The notes: generated by a model from the letters alone, not told the origin. DNA of 64,000 bases from CAVTLG01 sp963735495 (GCA_963735495.1 CAVTLG010000011.1:62001-126000); one strand, 5' to 3'. Numbered from the stretch's first letter, positions 8,649 to 17,789 are shown. Translations and numbers: made by a program.

Positions 8649-8930
8649 TTACACATGCGGCAAAATTGGCTTAACACTCTCCTCCTCCTTTCGCTCTTCG
8701 ATCCGATGAATCAGTTGGGAAAGCTGGAGCAGATCTGCCACGCGAAAGGCTGCGCGACCGGCAGCCATCACCACACTGGGATCAAAGGGGGCAAGGCTGG
8801 TCCAGGACGCGGGTAGTGCTCGGACGTGATCAGGAGTCTGGTAAAAGGTGACGCGGTATTCTCCCCAGTTGTGCCGATAGCTGAGCATCTCAAACTGCTG
8901 GCCGTACAAGGGATGGAAGGGATGGGTCAC
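8649..8930 (-). CDS. DUF5372-like protein of element E1
   Basis: 93 aa from GTG 8930, with GAAGGAG about 8 bp upstream. The sequence THPFHPLYGQQFEMLSYRHN, then WGEYRVTFY and SLPASWTSLAP-like LPASWTSLAPFDP, matches my memory of the small DUF5372 family found beside serine recombinases; the family name is from memory and should be confirmed. It is the first gene of the element, 54 bp inside the right junction. E2 has a comparable gene at its matching end (HPLFGRRFPLIS). Confidence 0.65.
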   Translation of the reverse strand: MTHPFHPLYGQQFEMLSYRHNWGEYRVTFYQTPDHVRALPASWTSLAPFDPSVVMAAGRAAFRVADLLQLSQLIHRIEERKEEESVKPILPHV

Positions 8931-8985
8931 CGTGAAAACTCCTTCTGCCAGAGATGGAGACGGTGTAGTTGACGGCTGAGTCCAA

Positions 8986-9550
8986 AGGAAAAGTTGAGCG
9001 GAGCGTCAGCCATGTCAAGAAGAGTTTATGGGGTGGGGTGACCTTCACCGATCTGGACGATCTGAATCGCCAGGCGTATGCGTGGTGCGAGCGCATCAAC
9101 TCCCGCGTCCATCGCACGACGCACGCTCGCCCGGTGGATCGTCTGGCCGAGGAGAAGCTGCTGCCCTTACCTCAGGACTTTGCCTGGGAACGCTTCGCCA
9201 CCGAAGAGCGCAAAGTGACCTGGGATGGCTATGTCTCCTACGATGGCGTTCTCTATGGGCTGCCAGGAACACTGCAGCTGGCAGGCAAACAGGTTCAGGT
9301 GCGTGAGCGCAAGGGAGTGATCACGGTCTGGTCAGCAGGAACGTCGGTGTTTGCCATCGAGAAGCGACCGCGCTCGCAAGAGAGCGTCCCGCACGCCGAC
9401 CAGTGGAAGACCATCGCCTCCGTCTCGGCTGTCCGCAGTGCGCCCACGCCTTTAGGCCATTTGCAACCTGCTCCAGAGGTCGAAAGCCGTCCCTTGCAAG
9501 AATATGATCAGTATTGTGGGGTCACGACTGGACAAGAGGTGGTTGCATGA
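8986..9550 (+). pseudogene. istA: istA transposase, 3' part
   Basis: Continues istA after the E1 insertion: KGKVERSVSHVKKSLWGGV, then the C-terminal beta-barrel region (VSYDGVLYGLPGTLQLAGKQ). The glutamate of KGKVERSV is the third DDE residue, so neither half alone could be active. Ends in TGA overlapping the istB ATG by 4 bp. Confidence 0.88.
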
Positions 9551-10332
9551 AGAAGGGAGCCTACAAACAACTGAACTTGACCCACTTGGAAGCAGCACTG
9601 CCACACGTCCTGGAGGCAGCTCGGCGGGAACAGTGGACGTATGAAACAGTGCTGGAACGGGCGCTGGCTGCCGAGGTCGACGGACGCGAGCAGAAGGCCA
9701 TCGCCCGACGGCTCAAAGCGGCGCGCATTCCCAGCAAAAAGACGCTGGATACCTTCGATTTCGCGTTTCAACCCACCCTTTCTGAGCGCAGACTCCGGGA
9801 ATTGGCAGATCTCTCCTTTGTGAGAACCTGTACCAATGTGGTCTTCCTTGGCCCTCCGGGAACAGGGAAAACTCACTTGAGCTTGGCGTTGGCGGATCGA
9901 GCGCTCACGGCTGGGCATTCGGTGCTCTTTACGACCCTGGCCGAGCTTGCACAGGCTCTGGAGAGTGCTTCGCATCCCGGTCTCATGCGGCAGCGCCTGC
10001 GGCGGTATATTGCACCCAGTCTGCTGGTCATTGACGAAGTCGGCTACACCAAGCTCTCACAGGAGCAAGCTCACCACTTCTTTGAGTTGGTGACGGCGCG
10101 CTATGAGCATGGCTCGATCATTTTGACCTCCAACACCAGCTTTGCCCAATGGGGCGCGCTGCTGGGGGACGAAGTACTCGCCACCGCTCTTCTTGACAGG
10201 CTGCTTCATCATGCTGAGGTGATTCCTATCAATGGCCGCAGCTACCGGATGAAAGAGCGCCAGGTGAACCTCTCAGCGCCACCTGAAGCGGCTCTCAGTC
10301 CCACTGGCGGGCTACCCACCGGCGTTCGGTAA
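9547..10332 (+). CDS. istB: IstB-like ATPase helper of transposition
   Basis: 261 aa from ATG 9547 (MKKGAYKQLNLTHLEAALPH); the frame opens slightly earlier at 9514. AAA+ ATPase with Walker A GPPGTGKTH, Walker B LLVIDEVGY and sensor ILTSNTSFAQW. IstB proteins activate IstA for target capture. It looks intact although its partner istA is broken. Confidence 0.93.
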   Translation: MKKGAYKQLNLTHLEAALPHVLEAARREQWTYETVLERALAAEVDGREQKAIARRLKAARIPSKKTLDTFDFAFQPTLSERRLRELADLSFVRTCTNVVFLGPPGTGKTHLSLALADRALTAGHSVLFTTLAELAQALESASHPGLMRQRLRRYIAPSLLVIDEVGYTKLSQEQAHHFFELVTARYEHGSIILTSNTSFAQWGALLGDEVLATALLDRLLHHAEVIPINGRSYRMKERQVNLSAPPEAALSPTGGLPTGVR

Positions 10333-10758
10333 GCGGCGTTTGTTCGTCGGCGTTCGGATCACCTCATCCCGGCGCAGTTTGGTCGGCGTTGGCTCGTCGG
10401 CGTTCATGAATGTTGTTCTTTGGAGTTCGTTTAACCAGGGCGGCCAATTTCAAATCGGCTCGTGAGTGCACCGGCCTTGACAGCAGCTTCTGTGTACAGA
10501 TTATTCACGCCTTCTTGTGAGAGGTGTTTACGCTATTGAGGACCGTACCCTTACCACCCAAAAAAGTTAATGAGGGATCGTACCCGCAGCCACTCTATCG
10601 GTACCACCTATCAGGCTGTGTTTGCATGAGGCCATCACTATCGTGATGAAGTGGTCAACATGAGTAACACTGGGCAGGGAAGTGATTAACATTTTTGAGA
10701 ATGTCAGAGCTTCCTGGGCAAGTTGGAGTGTAACAAGTGGGCAAGGTGGTTCATAGCA
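10333..10758. other. intergenic stretch after istB
   Basis: No supported gene. The first 70 bp hold three GTCGGCGTT motifs that may be IS21 end repeats. The remainder shows no coding frame or hairpin that I could support. Confidence 0.5.
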
Positions 10759-11580
10759 TCAACAAGAGGCTCTCATGCCGAACTGCTTCTTGAATCGTTG
10801 CGTCCAGAACCAACGAAGCCACCAAGGCATGCGCTCTTTGACGCCCGTGATATTGAGTAGTCCTTCCCCATGCCCGTCTGGATACTCTGCTCGATAGCGT
10901 TGAAGAATCATCGAGGTGAAACGAGTGATTCCCCTGGCGATAGAACCATCTTGATCCCATAATAGCCAATGGGTCAGCAGATGGGACACCAACAACGTTG
11001 CGCGCAAAGATCTCTGATGGGAAAGAACGAGCAAATCCTGGCGGATGGGTCCTGGCAGGTGCTCGCTTGGAGGCTCAAATGGCGTTTCCAGGTTCACCCA
11101 ACTGCCATCAAAAGCGTAGGCTCGTTTTACCTGGTGCTGATATGCTGGGCGAAGATTCCGGAGTCGGAGGGTAAAATCACCATCACGTGGAGCCGGGATC
11201 TCTTGTTGCATCAGACGGACAAAACTGGTTTCTGGAAGCAATATGATGGTAGAAAGGGGAAAATCCAGAAACGGTACTTTGGCTGACACCATATCTATGT
11301 GGGCCTCCTCATCTCGCAGCGCTGCGAGGAGTGGCAACAACACCGTTGCCGAAGGAGCCAGGAGGCGCGAAGTGATCACACAACGCTCAAGCGTTTGAGG
11401 TGATCCCACCAGATACACGTCGATATCGGATTGCGTCGTGACAGACACAAACCGTCCCCAGGCAAGCGAGCCGACCGTCCAGAGACCTCGTACCCTCGCT
11501 TGTTGACAGTCCTGGCGAAGGGCATGGAGGATCTTCAGGCGTTGCCAGGTGGCGACAGGAGGAACCCACCAGTGCATCAT
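10759..11580 (-). CDS. nucleotidyltransferase-fold protein
   Basis: 273 aa. The N-terminal third has the pol-beta/MNT nucleotidyltransferase signature: GSLAWGRFVSVTTQSDIDVY contains the GS motif and the D-x-D metal ligands. A later acidic residue in HIDMVSAKV may supply the third ligand. The C-terminal half is helical and Trp-rich with no family I recognise. It begins 34 bp after the RtcB-like gene stop and is the last gene of a four-gene operon. The substrate is unknown: an antibiotic-type, tRNA-type or protein-modifying enzyme is possible. Confidence 0.75.
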   Translation of the reverse strand: MMHWWVPPVATWQRLKILHALRQDCQQARVRGLWTVGSLAWGRFVSVTTQSDIDVYLVGSPQTLERCVITSRLLAPSATVLLPLLAALRDEEAHIDMVSAKVPFLDFPLSTIILLPETSFVRLMQQEIPAPRDGDFTLRLRNLRPAYQHQVKRAYAFDGSWVNLETPFEPPSEHLPGPIRQDLLVLSHQRSLRATLLVSHLLTHWLLWDQDGSIARGITRFTSMILQRYRAEYPDGHGEGLLNITGVKERMPWWLRWFWTQRFKKQFGMRASC

Positions 11581-11614
11581 TGGCCTCTCTTTCTCCCTGG
11601 AGAAGGGGCTGTGC

Positions 11615-12805
11615 TCAAGTGGTCAACGAGAACAAAGGAGATAACCGTGCGACCACCGTTCCTAATCGATGCTGCTCAAGGCAGGCAATCACTTCCTCCC
11701 CACGATAGGCATAGGGGAGCGTGTTCAAATTCGCAAGGACGCGTCGGTTTTTCGTCGCACCCTCCAGAATGGAGTAGCGTATGCCATCAATGTCCTCGAT
11801 GGCGACGAATGCTTGCACTTCCGGATACGTGTATCCGCCCCCATGTGGGAGAACCCCCACCTGTGTCACCATCTCTTGCAACAGGGGAGAGCGTGACGCC
11901 ATCGGTAGCTCGTCGTGTTCTCCCTCCTGAGAGCCCTGGACCACATAGGTTGGCATATCAGAGCGTAAGGTCACCGGATAGAGGATCGTGCTTCCTCGCT
12001 GAAACTGATAACATCCCAGCAGGGCCGTATTCGGATGGGCAAAGCCGTGGTGGATTTCATTGGAGATCATCGTGTACTCGCCAAAGAGTTCTGCACTCAC
12101 CAGGGCACGCTTTTGTTTGCTGTAGGCTTCACACTGACGATAGCAGTCGTGATAGTCGCGTGCTGCTTGATCAAGAAGGGTATGCACTGGACCAAGCGGC
12201 GTTTGCAGCGTGCTCATCCGCTCACGCAAGGGGGAACTTTTTTCATAATCTAACCCCATCCCAAGAACAGAAGGACGCTTCACTTCGCTATCGCCTCCAT
12301 GCACGACGAAGGCATAGGGTGCCAGAGAGAGGGCATTCGTGTGACCGTGTGGTTCCACGCGGTAGGCATTGATAAAATGATTGCCGCGATCAAAATCCCA
12401 ATCGATGTCCACACCCATCAGCCGTGGCCGTTTTCGTCGAAGCTGCTCCGCACGTGCAAGAACCGTCTTCATATCAGGTTCTTGCGTCAGCGTTCCGAAT
12501 AAAGCCGTACTCGTACTGACCTGCAGGTCGAGGAACGTCAGAGGACGATCTCCACGTCCCCAGGTCAGTTGACCTCCGAGTGCCTGTCCCCATTGCCACT
12601 TGACCGGGTAACGAGGCGTTGTCATATCTGGCGACCCGAAAAAAAAAGCATCAGCAGGATATCCAAGATGTTCCTGCACCCAATGGATTTTTGCTAATCC
12701 ATAGGCCATATTTTCTCGTGCCAGCATGGTTGCCGCATCAGACACCGTTGCGGTGGAAATGACTGAAGCCCTGGCACGTTCTACCAGATCTTTTCCGTTG
12801 ATCAC
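11615..12805 (-). CDS. divergent RtcB-like protein (putative RNA 3'-phosphate ligase family)
   Basis: 396 aa from GTG 12805, which overlaps the upstream phosphatase stop as GTGA and has GGAGAC 9-14 bp upstream. Motif order follows RtcB: GNHFI near residue 140, VVHGGDSE about 30 residues later, NEIHHGF, then YPVTLRSDMPTYVVQG (like RtcB's loop before the guanylylated His) and a C-terminal TVVARLSPL. The DxGCG motif with its metal-binding Cys is not seen; DLQVS may stand in its place. So the fold is inferred from motif order and the enzyme may be altered or inactive. RtcB joins RNA ends bearing 2',3'-cyclic or 3' phosphate to 5'-OH. Confidence 0.55.
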   Translation of the reverse strand: MINGKDLVERARASVISTATVSDAATMLARENMAYGLAKIHWVQEHLGYPADAFFFGSPDMTTPRYPVKWQWGQALGGQLTWGRGDRPLTFLDLQVSTSTALFGTLTQEPDMKTVLARAEQLRRKRPRLMGVDIDWDFDRGNHFINAYRVEPHGHTNALSLAPYAFVVHGGDSEVKRPSVLGMGLDYEKSSPLRERMSTLQTPLGPVHTLLDQAARDYHDCYRQCEAYSKQKRALVSAELFGEYTMISNEIHHGFAHPNTALLGCYQFQRGSTILYPVTLRSDMPTYVVQGSQEGEHDELPMASRSPLLQEMVTQVGVLPHGGGYTYPEVQAFVAIEDIDGIRYSILEGATKNRRVLANLNTLPYAYRGEEVIACLEQHRLGTVVARLSPLFSLTT

Positions 12806-13443
12806 TGTTGTCTTGTCTCCTGACTGTTTTTCTTCACTTCCCATGACTGATGAGAGAGAACGATCCAGCGTCCATCCTGCTCTCTCCATAATCGAAGGAT
12901 GCATCCTTCAGGCATTTCGAGTTGGTCTTTGACCAATGCTGGAGCCCAGATCAATTTTTGGCAGGTTGTTCGAAAGAGGGCCTTATGCCCACACAGAGCA
13001 ATGGCCTGTCCTTGATGGTGGTGTGCTAACCGCTCGCAGAGGCGTGCTCCTCGCCAGGCGAGATCTTCAATAGCTTCTCCTTCTGGAGGACGCAACCACT
13101 CAACGCTCCGACAGAGATATTTCCAGGCGGTGCGCGTCGGGTGCCCACGGAGCGAGGGGAGGATCTCCCATTCTCGTAAATCTGGTTCAATCACCAGTGA
13201 GATTGGAGGCCGTTGCCGCTCGCAAATGAGGTGAGCCGTTTGAAGACAGCGCTGATACGGACTGCTGTACAGAGCGGCGAGTGGCACAGATTGGAGCGCC
13301 AGCGCTGCCTGCAACGCCTGGTGTTTCCCCTTTTCGGTGAGAGATGCTTCATTCGTGTCTTTCTGCGTCTCAAGATGCCAGGTCACTCGCTCTCCGTGTC
13401 GAACAAGCATGACCATTGTTCCCTTTGTACTCAACCGTTGCAT
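12802..13443 (-). CDS. histidine phosphatase family protein
   Basis: 213 aa from ATG 13443 (MQRLSTKGTMVMLVRHGERV), chosen for AAAGGA just upstream. Signature LVRHGER with the phospho-accepting His, LTEKGKHQA, YSSPYQRCLQTA, an acidic EWE segment and the second catalytic His in ALCGHKALFR. Phosphoglycerate-mutase-like phosphatases act on phosphosugars, nucleotides or phosphoproteins; the substrate is not evident. It is translationally coupled to the RtcB-like gene by GTGA. Confidence 0.88.
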   Translation of the reverse strand: MQRLSTKGTMVMLVRHGERVTWHLETQKDTNEASLTEKGKHQALQAALALQSVPLAALYSSPYQRCLQTAHLICERQRPPISLVIEPDLREWEILPSLRGHPTRTAWKYLCRSVEWLRPPEGEAIEDLAWRGARLCERLAHHHQGQAIALCGHKALFRTTCQKLIWAPALVKDQLEMPEGCILRLWREQDGRWIVLSHQSWEVKKNSQETRQQ

Positions 13444-13504
13444 ATCCTTTCTGCTCCTGCCTTTCTGTACTTGATGGTTCCTCATTGCCTTCTTCTGAAC
13501 TCTA

Positions 13505-14650
13505 TCACGAGGGGGGAAGCAGCAGTGACAACAATGCGGTATCAGCTTGACGAAAAGCCAGATCAGACGAGGGCATCAAAGCCAGATCGGCCAGGGACAT
13601 GACCAGATGTTGGAGACGATCATGCGCATGGGAGCTTTTGTAGCAGGAAAAGACGGCGTGAAAAAAGCGGGTGTGATTCTCACGCGCAGATGCAAGCGGT
13701 GCATGATCATTCCCCACAGTGCCATCGAGCAGTTCTAGCTGACGAGGCGTAAGCAGCAAGACACACAGTCGGAGTTGATCTCGCTCTGCGGCTGGGATGT
13801 CGGAGATCAGACGGTGGAGCGCGCGTCTCTTCTGCTCCACGCCTTGCTGCTGCCCGGCCAGGCTTGCCTTGCGTCCCTCTTGTACCAGACGGTACACCTG
13901 GATGGCTGGGCAGGCTCGAAAAGCGTGCACGACTGCCTGGTGACGGGGCTGATTGAGGAAGCGGGCCAGGTGATCGTGGAGGATGCCAGCATGCTGAGGC
14001 CAGGCCGCCCAGAATTTGGTGAGCAAGGTGAGAAGCACTCCCAGGCGGTGAAAATACCGGAAATTCTTCCAGGTAGGTTGCTCATCGCGTTGCGAGGTCG
14101 GAATGAATGCAACCTGGAAAGGCTCTTCTCTCTGCGTTTTCAACAAGGGTGGTGTAAAATCAACATAGCGAAGTCTTCCGGCATCATCCAGCGTAAAGTT
14201 ATCAGGGGAAACATCCAATGAGAGTGTGAGCCAGGAGGAGTCTGTTGTTCCGTCCGGCCCTTCCAGGTCGTTGGCACGGAAGAGTTCTGCGATGATGGCC
14301 AGGACGATCTCGATCAGAGGTGCCACGCGGAGCGTGTCATCCCCCTCTGCAAGCGTACGCAGTGGTTTTCCACAATAGCGGCTCACACAGTAAACCATAT
14401 CATGCTCCGCCCAGCACGCAAATTCTTCAGGGACCGGGACCGGGAGATTGAGAAGGCGCTGATAATACCCGTGCAAGAGATGAACGAGCGTCACAGCCGT
14501 TTCATGGCGAAAATAGGTATATTGTTTCCCGATCTGCTTGAGGACATAGAGACGCTCTTGATAGGTGCAGAGAAAGGTGTCCGCATGAAATGTTGCGGGC
14601 AGTTGATGGAATCTCGTTGCATCTGTCAGGATTCGCGCTGCTGGGTTCAT
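13505..14650 (-). CDS. kinase-like (APH/protein-kinase fold) protein
   Basis: 381 aa from ATG 14650, with GAGGAGT 5-11 bp upstream; a start at 14665 is possible. The central segment SLDVSPDNFTLDDAGRLRYV followed by DF resembles the catalytic loop and metal-binding Asp of aminoglycoside-phosphotransferase-like kinases (D-x3-DN...vDF). An N-terminal lysine in YVLKQIGKQ could be the ATP-binding lysine. The C-terminal 150 residues are helical and unassigned. It is the first gene of the operon and lies 61 bp before the phosphatase. Confidence 0.6.
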   Translation of the reverse strand: MNPAARILTDATRFHQLPATFHADTFLCTYQERLYVLKQIGKQYTYFRHETAVTLVHLLHGYYQRLLNLPVPVPEEFACWAEHDMVYCVSRYCGKPLRTLAEGDDTLRVAPLIEIVLAIIAELFRANDLEGPDGTTDSSWLTLSLDVSPDNFTLDDAGRLRYVDFTPPLLKTQREEPFQVAFIPTSQRDEQPTWKNFRYFHRLGVLLTLLTKFWAAWPQHAGILHDHLARFLNQPRHQAVVHAFRACPAIQVYRLVQEGRKASLAGQQQGVEQKRRALHRLISDIPAAERDQLRLCVLLLTPRQLELLDGTVGNDHAPLASARENHTRFFHAVFSCYKSSHAHDRLQHLVMSLADLALMPSSDLAFRQADTALLSLLLPPS

Positions 14651-14783
14651 TGCACTCCTCATCATTCTGAACTAGCAGCATAAGTATACCATTCGGGAGA
14701 TAGTATGCCAAGTTGTAGAAGCTTCTCAAGCATTTTCCCACTTCGCTCCCACAAAGAAAGATGGAGGGGAAACCAACCCATTT

Positions 14784-14946
14784 CCGGCTAGTGTGCGCTC
14801 CTGGGTGATGTCTCGCTCAAACTCAGCTAAGGCTGCGATCAGTAGCTCAATCCGTTCTTTGAGCGAGCGCCTAAGCGGTCCAAACTCCAGACTACAATGA
14901 TATCTCCCGTGTGGGCCTGCTCCAGCATCTTCAAGAGCTGGCTCTT
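14784..14946 (-). pseudogene. serine resolvase remnant
   Basis: Minus-strand translation gives LLKMLEQAHTGDIIVVW then LDRLG in one frame and LIAALAEFERDITQERT in another. These match the resolvases at 17.8 kb (FLKMLEILRPGDLLIVWRLD and VIAALAEFERDIISERTQ). Start, end and most of the gene are missing, so this is a scar of a past resolvase-bearing element next to the CBASS pair. Confidence 0.7.
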
Positions 14947-14987
14947 ATACCAATTACGCACATGATTCCACTTTAAATTAGTTTCTT

Positions 14988-16367
14988 CTACGTATTATTG
15001 ATGACAGTTACATTCTGCCGATCCCAAGCAATAACAGTATCATTTTTCACAATATAGCATTCGACATAGTGACGTCCAGTATAAGCGGTTGTTTCCGTTT
15101 TTCGATTAGAACCTTCATCTTCCTGGATCTCTCCACGCAATTGTCGTACGCGTTCCGCCTCAGCACCGCTGTTACGTACCTTCCAGTAGACTGTATATGG
15201 CTTTGGAACATTTGTTGTCACTGCAAATTGTAAACTTCTATTCTTCGATACTAAGTTTCCACGTGTTGGAAGTTCAAATTGACGGAAGCTAGTATATTGG
15301 ACATCTCCATCCGTCGCGAGGCCAGTTACACGAGCGATAATTCGTGTTCGGAAACGTCGGTCAATGCGCACTGTAAAGTTATACGGGTGTTGATCAATAA
15401 ATTGTTCAGAAGAGGCTGATTCTCTGAGCAGATAACTTTGGACTTTTTTTGCGAGAGTATCAGGTTTAAACTTCTCCCCGAAAATGCTGCGCCACTCCTT
15501 GACTGAGATCTCTCTGTTCTCTTTCTCATATGCGGAACGCATTCGTTGAGCATAGTTAATAATGCATTCACGGAAGTTACTATAATTCCACTTCTTCCTG
15601 TACCGTTCTGTAAAGTTTTCCCCCGTACACGCTGGATCCATAACATCGGGCATGTCCGTTGGCAGCGTGTTGGCAAGTTTACTCATCAGTGTCACAAGTG
15701 TTGAAGGAATGTCAGCGTATAATTCCGGGTGATATCTTGCCTCTGCCTCGTCTACTTGGTTTCCGAGGAGTGTCATCAGAATAATAGACTTACATTGAAA
15801 CGTATCCTTGAAATCTCTCAAGTACTTCACTAATCGTACAACCTTGATAAAATTTTCGTTTGTTAGGTGCTGACGCTCCTGTATCCATGCTGTGAATGTT
15901 TCTGGGTCTGATTCTTCGAGACCTCCCAATCTGTTAGGTTCACGACGATTCGTTATGTAGTGTATCCCATAACGCTCAAAGTAGGGGACAACATCTATAT
16001 GAAAATCACAGTTATAGTTAACCCGTATACAACGTGTCATTGGCTCAACTTTATCCATATACCGGTCATTGCTGGATAATACAGAGCAAAGCTTTTCAAG
16101 ATAGTCCTTTGGCTTCCAAGCGTTGTACTCTTTGATAGAGAGCAATACATCAGCGTCAAACTCATCACTTTCCCTCACTGGGCGTATGATGGAGCCATGA
16201 GCCCATGATCCTGCCGGTATTAAGTCAATATATACTTTTTTGAATGTATCATGACTAGAAAGAACTTTCTCGATGGCACCTACAGATTGTGCTAGACGAT
16301 CAATCCGAGTCTGATTGAGATTTACTTCCTCACGGAGGAATACATCGAAATGATCAATGAATTTCAT
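14988..16367 (-). CDS. CBASS CD-NTase with AGS-C sensor domain
   Basis: 459 aa. The cGAS/DncV-like nucleotidyltransferase core shows GSWAHGSIIRP, the metal-binding pair in DEFDADVLL and a third Asp in CDFHIDVVPYF. Residues about 335-455 match the AGS-C domain (KPYTVYWKVRNSGAEAERVR, LRGEI, YTGRHYVECYIVK). CD-NTases make cyclic oligonucleotide alarms on phage infection. The ATG overlaps the stop of the upstream HNH-SAVED gene by 4 bp (ATGA), so the two are co-translated. No Cap2/Cap3 ubiquitin-like genes are adjacent, suggesting a minimal two-gene CBASS. Confidence 0.88.
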   Translation of the reverse strand: MKFIDHFDVFLREEVNLNQTRIDRLAQSVGAIEKVLSSHDTFKKVYIDLIPAGSWAHGSIIRPVRESDEFDADVLLSIKEYNAWKPKDYLEKLCSVLSSNDRYMDKVEPMTRCIRVNYNCDFHIDVVPYFERYGIHYITNRREPNRLGGLEESDPETFTAWIQERQHLTNENFIKVVRLVKYLRDFKDTFQCKSIILMTLLGNQVDEAEARYHPELYADIPSTLVTLMSKLANTLPTDMPDVMDPACTGENFTERYRKKWNYSNFRECIINYAQRMRSAYEKENREISVKEWRSIFGEKFKPDTLAKKVQSYLLRESASSEQFIDQHPYNFTVRIDRRFRTRIIARVTGLATDGDVQYTSFRQFELPTRGNLVSKNRSLQFAVTTNVPKPYTVYWKVRNSGAEAERVRQLRGEIQEDEGSNRKTETTAYTGRHYVECYIVKNDTVIAWDRQNVTVINNT

Positions 16368-17524
16368 CTTTTTACCTCTAACGCACGGGAAAAAATATTT
16401 TGATCATTCCGATCAAAGAGAACAAGCGATGGGGAGACATGCGGCATAAGTGCTCGGCCAAGAGTAATAGCGCAAGAAATGGGTATTGCAGGAAAAATAG
16501 CGATCTCTGCAATTTTTCCATGTTCCTTCTCAACATGAGCGAGAAAACGACGAACCGTTTGTTCAAAATTTGCCCACGCTGCGGGGCTGGCAATCACACT
16601 TGGTCCACTCACAGCAGGCGGGACTGGCGTCAATCCATATATGGTATAGGTCTCCTGGATGCCATGAGGCAACTCTCTCGGATGCACAGTGCCAGAGATG
16701 CTGAGTATGAGAGCAACTCGGCTCGAATCTGTTTCTTTTATCTTTTCAAATCGAAACAGCGGCGGCACTGGTGGATTGAGAGGCCAGCGCCATGCATTTT
16801 CATCATCTACGCGTTGTCGCTGGAAGATTAACATGGGAACTTTGTCATCAAGTTTCGCACCCAGATAAACAAGAAGTGGGATTCGAGCAAATGCAAAGAT
16901 CGCCAGCCTGGAAATCTGATCCCGCTTGATGCCTTCGTTCACACGAGCGATATATTCGTTAATCTTTGTAATACTTGCCAGAAAGGCCTCAGGCGTTCCC
17001 TCACCATACTCACGAAGGTCTATCTCGATGGCATTTCGGTACGCATGTGGCAATGTGGCGGGAAAGACACCCGCAGCAGTCGTAGCAGCTAGCACCGTGT
17101 CATATGTTAGCTCTGGGCTGGCTCCACGCACGGGGCCAACAAGCCGTATCACAAGTGCTTTGCGGTCAGCACCTATCTCGGTGAGGAAACGAATACGAGC
17201 TTCGTGTTCTTGCTTAAATCGTTGAAGTACCTCAATAGAATAACAACCAATAACTCCCTTATCATCAACAGGTTTATGACAGTTGCGACATAGAAGCAAC
17301 AGATTGTCAGCACTAGAACGTTCTGCCGCATTTTTGGAAGAGTTACCCCGAGGTGAGCCTGCTCCCCATCCTACATTATGAGCCAGTTCTCCAATAGGAA
17401 CAATAATGCCAGTATCCTCGTTCTCAGTGACGAGCCTGTTACAAAAAGTGCAACGTCCAGCAGATGCGGCCCAAACGACAATTTCTGTTCTTGAATTAAG
17501 GTGAGGACGCCTCGTCGCTCCCAT
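16364..17524 (-). CDS. cap5: HNH-SAVED effector nuclease (Cap5-like)
   Basis: 386 aa. N-terminal HNH nuclease with a CTFC zinc knuckle, the ELAHNVGW histidine, and DNLLLLCRNCH. From about residue 130 follows a SAVED sensor domain (LVIRLVGPV start, then a second half with VALILSISGTVHPREL and EIAIFPAIPISCAITLGRAL). In Cap5 proteins, binding of a cyclic nucleotide to SAVED causes oligomerisation and DNA degradation by HNH. It is first in the operon and is followed by the CD-NTase with a 4-bp overlap. Confidence 0.9.
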   Translation of the reverse strand: MGATRRPHLNSRTEIVVWAASAGRCTFCNRLVTENEDTGIIVPIGELAHNVGWGAGSPRGNSSKNAAERSSADNLLLLCRNCHKPVDDKGVIGCYSIEVLQRFKQEHEARIRFLTEIGADRKALVIRLVGPVRGASPELTYDTVLAATTAAGVFPATLPHAYRNAIEIDLREYGEGTPEAFLASITKINEYIARVNEGIKRDQISRLAIFAFARIPLLVYLGAKLDDKVPMLIFQRQRVDDENAWRWPLNPPVPPLFRFEKIKETDSSRVALILSISGTVHPRELPHGIQETYTIYGLTPVPPAVSGPSVIASPAAWANFEQTVRRFLAHVEKEHGKIAEIAIFPAIPISCAITLGRALMPHVSPSLVLFDRNDQNIFSRALEVKR

Positions 17525-17789
17525 ATTTTCGACACCCCTTATCCCATTATTGCCAGATTAAGAATACGAAAGTCGGCTTGACTTTGCTAAAGTACTAGAA
17601 GGAGCCGACACTTTGAATGATGGGCGAAGAAAGTCCTGGCCCGCAGGCTTGGTTGGAACCTCACGCCGCAATCGGAGAGAGATACGGGTCGAGTTGCTGT
17701 AGACCCTGTGTCTTGTCTCTACTCCCTAAGCTAAAGCGCATCCCTGTTGGAGTCCCCATCAATCAATCCTTTCTGGCATGAAGAAACTC

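Larger units (their letters stand above)
5724..8985 (-). mobile_element. serine-recombinase transposon E1 inserted in istA
   Basis: 3,262 bp. The element's boundaries follow from repair of istA: the dinucleotide AA occurs at 5722-5723 and 8984-8985, and deleting one copy plus the interior restores the IstA frame. There are no inverted repeats or longer duplication, as expected for a serine recombinase that makes 2-bp staggered cuts. It carries four leftward genes: a DUF5372-like gene, an HTH gene, a 78-aa gene and the recombinase. The last three overlap by 4 bp each. A relative (E2) sits at 49965-52427. Confidence 0.8.
5038..10332 (+). mobile_element. IS21-family insertion sequence (istA-istB), interrupted
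   Basis: istA and istB are adjacent with a 4-bp overlap, the standard IS21 layout. istA is split by a 3,262-bp serine-recombinase element. I could not identify the terminal inverted repeats. Downstream of istB three GTCGGCGTT motifs (about 10355-10400) may be the repeated transposase-binding sites typical of IS21 ends. Confidence 0.85.

Noticed and set aside
11431..12372. 313-aa plus-strand frame across the nucleotidyltransferase and RtcB-like genes
   Set aside because: It is antisense to two well-supported genes and has low-complexity, Arg/Pro-rich composition typical of shadow frames.
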